Shown piece by piece: positions 1-4,498 of a stretch of 5,082 nt of DNA (the stretch's first letter is position 1; the number at the start of each line of letters is the position of its first letter). Both the position numbers and the translations under genes were made by a program. The notes beneath the pieces were generated by a model. The model had not been told where the DNA came from. It was given only the letters and a program-made list of their open reading frames with translations, and ran no database searches. Source of the DNA: Corynebacterium sp. (GTDB taxonomy: Bacteria > Actinomycetota > Actinomycetes > Mycobacteriales > Mycobacteriaceae); contig JAKDIS010000152.1 of assembly GCA_030450335.1 (NCBI GenBank), forward strand, positions 1-5,082, written 5' to 3'.

Positions 1-41
1 GTCATGAGGCCATTGTGCAGTATCGGGGCGATCCGCGACGC
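1..41. other. Sequence downstream of tatB, no supported feature
   Basis: These 41 bases follow the tatB stop codon. There is no hairpin with a T-run and no clear ribosome binding site, so neither a terminator nor a next gene can be called. An ATG on the minus strand at 4-6 is too near the edge to judge. Confidence 0.4.
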
Positions 42-587
42 TCAGGGTGCGGCCGGCGCAGGGGCCGCCGCTGCGGCCGGAGCGTCCTGCGCATCGTCCT
101 GCACGTCCTGCGCATCGTCCTGCACGTCGGTGACGGGCGGGACCGGTTCGACGATCCGGCGGCGGATCGGGTGTCCGGAGGATCCGCCGACCACGACCCA
201 GCGCTCCCGGTACTCCTGCACCGGCTCCTGTTGCTGCGCCGGTTCCGGTTCGGGTTCGCGGCCCGTCTCCGGGGAGGACGCTACTGCGTCCGGGGCGGCG
301 TCCGGTGCTGTGGCAGGACCCGCGGTGCCGTCACCGTTCAGGGCGTCGCGCACGATCCTGCGCGGATCGTAGGCTCGGAACTGGGTGTTCCACGTCTTGG
401 GGTCCATCGCGGCGACGGGGACGCCCAGCTCCTCCTCCGCGCGGCGTCTCGTCGAGTCGGTGAAGCTGCGGAAGTTCCTGATGAAGGTGGCGAGTTTCTC
501 CGCGTAGAGCGGCAGCCGCTGCGGGCCGATGATGATCGCGGCCACGACGCCGATCACGATGATCTTCTCGATGGTGAGACCGAACAT
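42..587 (-). CDS. tatB: Twin-arginine translocase subunit TatB
   Basis: TatB pairs with TatC to form the receptor for twin-arginine signal peptides. The 181-residue product begins MFGLTIEKIIVIGVVAAIII with a single membrane helix (about 6-20). It has the TatB hallmark hinge GPQRLP (21-26) and Glu7 at the position of the conserved Glu8 of E. coli TatB. A long amphipathic helix follows (about 27-54). DPKTWNTQFRAYDPRRIVRD (62-81) resembles a segment I recall from actinobacterial TatB proteins. From about residue 85 the tail is Ala/Pro/Glu/Gln-rich and probably disordered. It is interrupted by a non-repetitive island RERWVVVGGSSGHPIRRRI (127-145) of unknown role. Near the end VQDDAQD occurs twice, encoded by a perfect 21-bp tandem repeat. 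The gene starts 1 base after tatC. The hinge and the length make TatB more likely than a second TatA. Confidence 0.92.
   Translation of the reverse strand: MFGLTIEKIIVIGVVAAIIIGPQRLPLYAEKLATFIRNFRSFTDSTRRRAEEELGVPVAAMDPKTWNTQFRAYDPRRIVRDALNGDGTAGPATAPDAAPDAVASSPETGREPEPEPAQQQEPVQEYRERWVVVGGSSGHPIRRRIVEPVPPVTDVQDDAQDVQDDAQDAPAAAAAPAPAAP
84..125 (-). repeat. Perfect 21-bp tandem repeat within tatB
   Basis: Two identical 21-bp units lie at 84-104 and 105-125. Each encodes VQDDAQD in the TatB tail (residues 155-168). The unit itself is built from related GTCCTGC sub-units on the plus strand. As 21 is divisible by three, copy-number changes would lengthen or shorten the tail without breaking the frame. 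Identity at every base, including third codon positions, suggests a recent duplication. Confidence 0.9.
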
Positions 588-588
588 G

Positions 589-1413
589 TCAGGACACTCC
601 TTCCAGGGTGCTTGTCCGGGTGCTTGCCTGCTGGTCGTCCTGCTCTGCGAGATCCGCCCAGTCGGGAGCGTCGGTACGGTGCCGTCGGTCGTGGATCCAG
701 GCGATGGCCAGCGAGATCCCGAACAGCACCGCCATCGGGACGGCGATCAGGAACATCGACAGCAGGTCGGCCGCCGGGGTGACCAGGGCGCTGAAGACCA
801 CGATGCTGATGGTGATCCCCCGCCAGCTGCGGGCGATGGTGCGGGCCGACAGCACGCCCATGAAGTTGAGGACCACGATGAAGGCGGGGAACGTGAACGC
901 CACACCGGCGGCCAGGACGAGTTTGAGAACGAAGTCGAAGTAGTAGGACGCCTGCAGCAGGGTGCTGTCGTCGGCGGAGGCGAAGCTGGCGAGCAGTTCG
1001 ACGATGCGGGGGAACACCGCCACACCGGCGGCGCACCCGGCGACGAACAGGGGGATCACCGCGCCGAGGAAACCGAAGGCGTAGCGCTTCTCCCGGCGGG
1101 TCAGCGCGGGGGCCACGTAGGCCAGGATCTGGTAGAGCCAGACCGGACTCGACAGGGCGATACCGCCGAACAGGGCGATGCGGAGTTTCAGGTCGAAGGC
1201 GCCGGTGATGCTGTCGTAGTTGATGGCTGCGGCGCGGGTCTGCGCGATGTCGACCACCGGCGCGCGCAGCACCTCCAGCACCTGGTCGGAGAGCAGGTAG
1301 GCGATGACGGCCGCGACCACGAGGGCCGCCGCGACGCGGGTGAGCCTCCTGCGTCCTTCGAGCAGGTGGCCGGACAGCGGCATGCCGGCCGGTCCTGCGG
1401 TCGCGGACGTCAT
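589..1413 (-). CDS. tatC: Twin-arginine translocase core subunit TatC
   Basis: TatC is the six-helix membrane receptor that binds the twin-arginine motif with TatB and then recruits TatA. The 274-residue product shows six hydrophobic segments at roughly 27-41, 79-101, 113-135, 161-182, 200-212 and 217-239. Family markers are MPLSGHLLEGRRRL (11-24), with Glu19 in the position of the signal-binding Glu of HLxELR; GAFDLKLR (71-78); and SPVWLYQILAYVAPALTRRE (89-108), where Tyr99 and Glu108 match E. coli Phe94 and Glu103. TPAADLLSMFLIAVP (212-226) is the helix 5-6 region, and the cytoplasmic end IHDRRHR resembles other actinobacterial TatC proteins. Two details differ from the usual pattern: Gly20 replaces the Leu of HLxELR, and Gly232 sits where E. 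coli has Glu227. The start ATG overlaps the tatA stop. The last codons carry a 12-nt direct repeat and the tatB ribosome binding site. Confidence 0.96.
   Translation of the reverse strand: MTSATAGPAGMPLSGHLLEGRRRLTRVAAALVVAAVIAYLLSDQVLEVLRAPVVDIAQTRAAAINYDSITGAFDLKLRIALFGGIALSSPVWLYQILAYVAPALTRREKRYAFGFLGAVIPLFVAGCAAGVAVFPRIVELLASFASADDSTLLQASYYFDFVLKLVLAAGVAFTFPAFIVVLNFMGVLSARTIARSWRGITISIVVFSALVTPAADLLSMFLIAVPMAVLFGISLAIAWIHDRRHRTDAPDWADLAEQDDQQASTRTSTLEGVS
597..602 (-). promoter_or_regulatory. Ribosome binding site of tatB
   Basis: AAGGAG on the minus strand lies 9 bases before the tatB ATG and overlaps the last codons of tatC. The 1-base gap between tatC and tatB suggests coupled translation. 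Confidence 0.65.
603..626 (-). repeat. 12-nt direct repeat at the tatC 3' end, upstream of the tatB ribosome binding site
   Basis: CAAGCACCCGGA (615-626) and CAAGCACCCTGG (603-614) on the minus strand lie in tandem with the same 12-nt spacing as the repeats before tatA. They encode the TRTSTL segment at the end of TatC and run straight into AAGGAG. The period is a multiple of three, so copy changes would keep the frame. Confidence 0.55.
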
Positions 1414-1721
1414 GACGTGAGCTTCCTCTCTGCACCGTTCAGGCCGTTCACGCCGTCCAGGTCGTCGACGGTGTTCACGGTGTGGATCGTGGGTGCCTGC
1501 GCGGTGGGCGCTGCGGCGACGTCCTCGGTGGCTGCTGCGGCAGGTACCGCGGGCGCGGTAGCGGTTGCCGCCGCGGGCGCAGGGTCAGACGCCTCGGTCT
1601 TCAGGATCCGGACGGACTGGCCGAGGCTCTTGGCCAGGGCGGGGAGCTTCGCTGCCCCGAAGAGCAGCAGGACGACGGCCAGGATGACCAGGGCGTGCAT
1701 TCCGGTGAGGTTCTGTAGCAT
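1410..1721 (-). CDS. tatA: Twin-arginine translocase subunit TatA
   Basis: TatA oligomerises in the membrane and forms the passage for folded proteins once TatBC has bound the twin-arginine signal. The 103-residue product has a short N-terminus, one membrane helix at about 8-22 (HALVILAVVLLLFG), the FG hinge at 21-22, and an amphipathic helix KLPALAKSLGQSVRILKTE (25-43). The FGAAKLP hinge matches TatA rather than TatB, which usually has GPxRLP. Residues 44 to about 80 are a low-complexity Ala/Pro/Thr tail, followed by an Asn/Asp/Gly-containing end; both are expected to be disordered on the cytoplasmic side. The gene is 54 bases after the dioxygenase and overlaps tatC by 4 bases (ATGA), so TatA and TatC are translationally coupled. 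It is not clear from the window whether this is the organism's only TatA or a second, substrate-linked copy. Confidence 0.95.
   Translation of the reverse strand: MLQNLTGMHALVILAVVLLLFGAAKLPALAKSLGQSVRILKTEASDPAPAAATATAPAVPAAAATEDVAAAPTAQAPTIHTVNTVDDLDGVNGLNGAERKLTS
1424..1429 (-). promoter_or_regulatory. Ribosome binding site of tatC
   Basis: AGAGGA on the minus strand lies 10 bases before the tatC ATG, inside the end of tatA. It is somewhat weaker than the sites of tatA and the dioxygenase, as expected for the less abundant core subunit. Confidence 0.5.
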
Positions 1722-1727
1722 GACGTA

Positions 1728-1733
1728 CTCCTT
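1728..1733 (-). promoter_or_regulatory. Ribosome binding site of tatA
   Basis: AAGGAG on the minus strand lies 6 bases before the ATG at 1721. It is a near-consensus site and picks Met1 over the internal Met8. Confidence 0.75.
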
Positions 1734-1736
1734 AGG

Positions 1737-1773
1737 TGGGTTCTAGCGGCGTGTTCTGGGGTGTGTTCTGGGG
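1737..1773 (-). repeat. 12-nt direct repeats in the dioxygenase-tatA gap
   Basis: On the minus strand CCCCAGAACACA (1762-1773) is followed directly by CCCCAGAACACG (1750-1761), differing only at the last base. A degenerate third copy, CCGCTAGAACCCA (1737-1749), follows. The array fills most of the 54-base gap between the dioxygenase stop and the tatA ribosome binding site. It could come from replication slippage or be a spacer or processing signal between the highly expressed cargo and its translocase; its function is unknown. Confidence 0.6.
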
Positions 1774-1775
1774 CG

Positions 1776-2816
1776 TCAGGACGCGGTCGCGTCGGACGCG
1801 GCGTCGGGGGCACCGTCCGGCATCTCGCCGTCCGGCATGCCGCCGCTGGGCGGCTCGCCGCCCTCGCCGCCGGGGCCACCCTCGCCGCCACCACCGCCGG
1901 GTGCGTCGCCGCCGGTCGGTTCGGTGGTGGTGTCCACGCGCACGGTGAGCGAGGAGATGTAGCCGGAGTCCACGTCGCCGGAGATCGTCGCCATCTGCAG
2001 GGCGGCGCTGTCCTCCCCGAAGACGTTGTCGGAGTCCAGGGTGATCTGCGAGAGGTTGCTCGACGAGCCGTCGTAGGTGTCCAGCTCGTAGACGTCGGTG
2101 AGGACGTCCTCCGGGAAGGCCATCTGGGAGGTGGCGATCGCGTTGGCGGAGTCGTCGATGGAGTCGACGTCCGGGTAGACCTCGAAGTGGATGTGGGTCC
2201 AGCGGCCGGTGTAGCAGCCGGGCATCACGGAGGTGAAGGTGACCGTGCCGTCGGCGTCGGCGACCTGCACGCCGCGCAGCCACGTCTCGTCCTCGACGCC
2301 CTCGGAGTACATCGAGTACTGCCCCTGGGCGTCGCAGTGCCAGGCGTAGACGGCGACGTCGGCGAACGGTGCGTCGTCGTTGTCCATGTCGGTGATGGTG
2401 AAGGTGAACTCCAACGGGACGCCGTCCACGGGGTCGTCGGCACCGATGCTGGAGCGGATGTCGCTGCGCACGATGCCGGACTCCTGCAGGACGTCCGGTC
2501 CGTTGGACCCGTCGGCCGGGTAGGGCCCGGCGGTCTCGTCGGGGATCTCTGCGTCCGGCAGGTCGGCGGTGTCGACACTGCCCGCGGTGGCGGTGACCCC
2601 GCTGGAGGACGAACCGGAGCCGTCCGAGCAGGCGGCCAGTGCGACGGCACCGGCGCCGGCGACGCCGGCCCCGATGAACACCCGACGGCTCATCAGGGTG
2701 CGCAGGTCGAATCCGACGCCCTGGTCGACGACCTCCTCGTCGGGGCGGTCGAGCAGGCGGCCCTCGTAGGCGGGGCCGTCGGGGGTGGAGGTGGGTTCGG
2801 GAACTCGGGTGGCCAT
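1776..2816 (-). CDS. Secreted Tat-dependent lipoprotein, intradiol ring-cleavage dioxygenase family
   Basis: The 346-residue protein belongs to the protocatechuate 3,4-dioxygenase-like superfamily, Fe(III) enzymes that cleave catechol-type rings between the two hydroxyls. It is the exported single-subunit type. Residues 1-42 are an extended N-region (with GVGFDLRTLM), followed by a twin-arginine signal SRRVFI (43-48), a hydrophobic stretch, and a lipobox LAAC with Cys63 as the predicted lipidated residue. A Ser/Gly linker follows, then ETAGPYP (94-100). Expected iron ligands by alignment with Pseudomonas 3,4-PCD are Tyr167 (in WHCDAQGQY), Tyr202 (in PGCY), His208 and His210 (in THIH); Arg205 matches the conserved active-site Arg. 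The core ends near 301, followed by a 45-residue Gly/Pro/Asp tail with MPDG twice. The ATG at 2814-2816 has AAAGGAG 6 bases upstream. An internal ATG (Met42) could give a conventional 21-residue signal peptide but lacks as good a site. tatA follows after 54 bases. The substrate cannot be deduced; catechols, hydroxyquinol or lignin-like phenolics are candidates. Confidence 0.92.
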   Translation of the reverse strand: MATRVPEPTSTPDGPAYEGRLLDRPDEEVVDQGVGFDLRTLMSRRVFIGAGVAGAGAVALAACSDGSGSSSSGVTATAGSVDTADLPDAEIPDETAGPYPADGSNGPDVLQESGIVRSDIRSSIGADDPVDGVPLEFTFTITDMDNDDAPFADVAVYAWHCDAQGQYSMYSEGVEDETWLRGVQVADADGTVTFTSVMPGCYTGRWTHIHFEVYPDVDSIDDSANAIATSQMAFPEDVLTDVYELDTYDGSSSNLSQITLDSDNVFGEDSAALQMATISGDVDSGYISSLTVRVDTTTEPTGGDAPGGGGGEGGPGGEGGEPPSGGMPDGEMPDGAPDAASDATAS

Positions 2817-2822
2817 GATGGT

Positions 2823-2847
2823 CTCCTTTCCCGGGGTGCTTCCCGGG
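2823..2847 (-). promoter_or_regulatory. Strong ribosome binding site with adjoining CCCGGG hairpin, before the dioxygenase
   Basis: AAAGGAG (2823-2829) lies 6 bases before the ATG at 2816, which is near ideal and supports the long form of the protein. Immediately upstream, CCCGGG at 2842-2847 and 2830-2835 form a perfect 6-bp stem with a 6-base loop that abuts the Shine-Dalgarno. Such a stem could affect ribosome loading or protect the 5' end of the message; this is inference. Confidence 0.6.
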
Positions 2848-2892
2848 GACTGGGAACAGTTGCGGTGTCGCGGTGTTCACGGCGGTCCTGCT

Positions 2893-2910
2893 CCCCGGGG
2901 TCATCCGGGG
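2893..2910. repeat. Inverted repeat CCCCGG/CCGGGG, 6-bp stem
   Basis: CCCCGG at 2893-2898 and CCGGGG at 2905-2910 form a perfect 6-bp stem around a 6-base loop. It lies about 77 bases before the dioxygenase start and may fold in the 5' leader of the cassette mRNA. A second copy of the same CCCGGG-type pairing lies at 2830-2847, so alternative pairings are possible. Confidence 0.35.
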
Positions 2911-3057
2911 CGTCTGCCGTTCAACAACGTGCTCCCAAGTCTCGTCGACGCAGGCCGGTGCCGAATCCCTCCTACGCAGTCACTCGCGTACCCCATCGGC
3001 GGTATCCCCGCCTACCGTCAGCGGATGCGCGCCGGCCCCCGCGGTCGGCACTTCCCC

Positions 3058-3071
3058 CGGTCAGAAGACCG
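3058..3071 (-). other. Short hairpin directly after the ispF stop codon
   Basis: CGGTC-TTCT-GACCG on the minus strand forms a 5-bp stem with a 4-base loop, starting 2 bases after the ispF TGA. There is no following T tract. It might mark the 3' end of the carD-ispD-ispF transcript or protect it, but such short stems are frequent by chance at this GC content. Confidence 0.25.
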
Positions 3072-3072
3072 T

Positions 3073-3564
3073 TCAGACCCCCACGGCCGCCGCGTCCTGC
3101 CACACCACGGCGGTCGCCACGGCCGCGACGCCCTCGCCACGACCGGTGAACCCCAGGTGGTCGGTGGTGGTGGCGGACACGCTCACCGGCGCACCGAGGA
3201 GGTCGGAGAGCACCCGCTGCGCCTCGAGCCGGCGCGGACCCATCTTCGGGCGGTTGCCGATCATCTGCACCGCGGCGTTGCCGATCGTGAACCCGTGGGA
3301 CGCCAGCAACTCCCGGCACTCGGTGAGAAGACGGGCACCGGTGACCCCGGCGTACTCCTGGCGTCCCACACCCACGAAGGAGCCGAGGTCGCCGAGGCCG
3401 GACGCCGACAGCAGGGCGTCGACGACGGCGTGGGCGACCACGTCGCCGTCGGAGTGCCCCTCGCACCCGTCGGCCCCCTCGAACAGCAGGCCCGCCATCC
3501 AGCACGGCTTGCCGGCCTCCACCTGGTGGGCGTCGGTGGCCACACCGACACGCGGGACGATCAC
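3073..3564 (-). CDS. ispF: 2-C-methyl-D-erythritol 2,4-cyclodiphosphate synthase
   Basis: IspF cyclises CDP-methylerythritol 2-phosphate to methylerythritol cyclodiphosphate with loss of CMP, two steps after IspD in the MEP pathway. The family is a homotrimer with a divalent metal at each subunit interface. The 163-residue product is of normal length. Asp11 and His13 (in TDAHQ) and His45 (in [12 protein letters not shown]) match the three metal ligands. [11 protein letters not shown] (102-112) matches the CDP-binding segment, and [14 protein letters not shown] (132-145) is the C-terminal family signature. The start is GTG at 3562-3564, overlapping the ispD TGA as GTGA, with GGGGGAG 4 bases upstream; this is the only start that keeps the N-terminal beta strand. 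The adjacent IspD and IspF enzymes are separated in the pathway by the IspE kinase, which is not in this window. The gene is followed by a 256-base non-coding stretch, the likely end of the housekeeping operon. Confidence 0.97.
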   Translation of the reverse strand: MIVPRVGVATDAHQVEAGKPCWMAGLLFEGADGCEGHSDGDVVAHAVVDALLSASGLGDLGSFVGVGRQEYAGVTGARLLTECRELLASHGFTIGNAAVQMIGNRPKMGPRRLEAQRVLSDLLGAPVSVSATTTDHLGFTGRGEGVAAVATAVVWQDAAAVGV

Positions 3565-4493
3565 GCCACTCCCCCGTTGCCCACAGCGCGGTGGGCGCGT
3601 TCCAGGTCCTCCGGCAGGGTGATCTTGAAGGCGCGCTCATCCCCGGCCACGGCGGCGACGGTCTCACCGGCCATCTCCATCAGCGAGGAGTCGTCGGTCA
3701 CCGCCGCCGGCGCGAGGTCGGACGGCGGGTTGCCCGTCGGGTGCGCCGAGTCCAGCTCCTCCCGCGCCTGCTGCATGCGGTTGGCCGCGATCAGCCGGTC
3801 GAGGGCGAAGACCTGGGGGGTCTGTGCGGCGCGCAGCACGCGGCGCTCCGGGGTGGAGCGGATGACCTCCGCACCGTCCACGGCCCCACCGGAGACGGTC
3901 TCCACCACCTTGACCGTGTCGGTCACGGGCAGGACGGGGACCACGCCGGCCCAGGTGCCGTCCTCCACGCCCTCGGCGGCGACGGCGACGGTGGCGCGGA
4001 TCATGTCCGGCGGGGTCAGGCACCGGGCGGCATCGTGAACGGCGACGAGGAACCCTGTAGGAACCTCACCGAGCTCGGCACAGGCGGAGCCGCCGTCGAG
4101 CCCTGCATCCTGACCCGCATCGCCTACCAGGGCGTGGACGGACTCGAGTCCGGCGCGCACGGAGTCGGCGCGGTCGGCTCCCCCGAGGACCACGGAGACA
4201 TCCATCGGTCCCCACAGCCCGGACTGGGCGGCCACCAGGTCGCGGGTGTGTTCGAGCATGTCGCTGGACACCGTCACCACGGTGTGGCCCACGGCCTGTG
4301 AGGCGGCCAGCCCGTCCAGGCAACGCTCCAGGATCGTGCGCCCGTCGACCTCGACGAACGCCTTGGGCAGCACCTCCCCCAACCGGTTGCCGCTGCCGGC
4401 GGCAGCAACCACGGCGAAGACCCGCTCGACGCTGCCGACACCGTCGACACCGTCACCGCTGCGTCCCCCGGGGGCTCCCGCTGCTCCCGCCAC
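3561..4493 (-). CDS. ispD: 2-C-methyl-D-erythritol 4-phosphate cytidylyltransferase
   Basis: IspD transfers CMP from CTP to 2-C-methyl-D-erythritol 4-phosphate, giving CDP-methylerythritol in the cytosolic MEP route to isoprenoids. The 310-residue product shows the family signatures in order: the CTP-binding loop [15 protein letters not shown] (about 30-44, with the key Lys44), [13 protein letters not shown] (104-116), VHDAAR (152-157, with the metal-binding Asp154), [20 protein letters not shown], and [11 protein letters not shown] near the end. The start is GTG at 4491-4493, chosen because GAGGA sits 9 bases upstream inside the end of carD; no better start lies before the nucleotide-binding loop. 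The protein is longer than the usual 230-260 residues. The extra length comes from a 22-residue Gly/Val-rich leader, an insert around 124-147 before VHDAAR, and a short Pro-rich insert before TDDSS; all known active-site motifs are intact. It overlaps ispF by 4 bases, implying translational coupling. Confidence 0.96.
   Translation of the reverse strand: MAGAAGAPGGRSGDGVDGVGSVERVFAVVAAAGSGNRLGEVLPKAFVEVDGRTILERCLDGLAASQAVGHTVVTVSSDMLEHTRDLVAAQSGLWGPMDVSVVLGGADRADSVRAGLESVHALVGDAGQDAGLDGGSACAELGEVPTGFLVAVHDAARCLTPPDMIRATVAVAAEGVEDGTWAGVVPVLPVTDTVKVVETVSGGAVDGAEVIRSTPERRVLRAAQTPQVFALDRLIAANRMQQAREELDSAHPTGNPPSDLAPAAVTDDSSLMEMAGETVAAVAGDERAFKITLPEDLERAHRAVGNGGVA
3569..3575 (-). promoter_or_regulatory. 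Ribosome binding site of ispF
   Basis: GGGGGAG on the minus strand lies 4 bases before the ispF GTG, inside the end of ispD. The spacing is short, so re-initiation through the GTGA overlap may contribute. Confidence 0.5.
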
Positions 4494-4498
4494 CGGCG

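Larger units (their letters stand above)
2817..3072 (-). other. Intergenic region between ispF and the dioxygenase gene
   Basis: This 256-base gap is the only sizeable one in the window and separates the MEP block from the Tat cassette. No open frame here has a credible start and ribosome binding site. It contains short GC-rich inverted repeats at 3058-3071, 3031-3049, 2998-3012, 2893-2910 and 2830-2847. None is followed by a T-run, so an intrinsic terminator cannot be claimed. I found no TANNNT box with a matching -35 element on the minus strand. The cassette promoter, if separate from ispF transcription, should lie here, but I cannot place it. Confidence 0.6.

Noticed and set aside
84..125. 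Possible CRISPR-like repeats
   Set aside because: There are only two units, with no spacer between them, in frame within the tatB coding sequence.
4..372. Plus-strand open frame at the left edge with Cys/Ser repeats
   Set aside because: The Cys/Ser pattern is the antisense reading of the tatB tail repeats, and tatB is clearly the real gene.
529..1746. Long plus-strand open frame of 405 codons opposite tatC and tatA
   Set aside because: It runs antisense to well-recognised tat genes, has low-complexity Gly/Asp/Glu/His-rich composition, and matches no family. It is a by-product of high GC content.
2964..2975. TAGGAGGG-like sequence on the minus strand suggesting a small gene in the intergenic region
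   Set aside because: No ATG or GTG occurs at suitable spacing. The only nearby TTG frame ends after a few codons.
3031..3049. Hairpin GCCGACC/GGCCGGC as a terminator for ispF
   Set aside because: The stem has an A-C mismatch in the minus-strand RNA and no T-run follows. It is not distinguishable from chance at this GC content.
1761..3149. Plus-strand open frame of 462 codons opposite the dioxygenase
   Set aside because: It overlaps the full dioxygenase gene and the end of ispF in antisense, with a Gly/Val-rich sequence and no recognisable domain.
2785..4038. Plus-strand open frame of 417 codons opposite ispF and ispD
   Set aside because: It spans two conserved genes in antisense and shows no motif or credible ribosome binding site.
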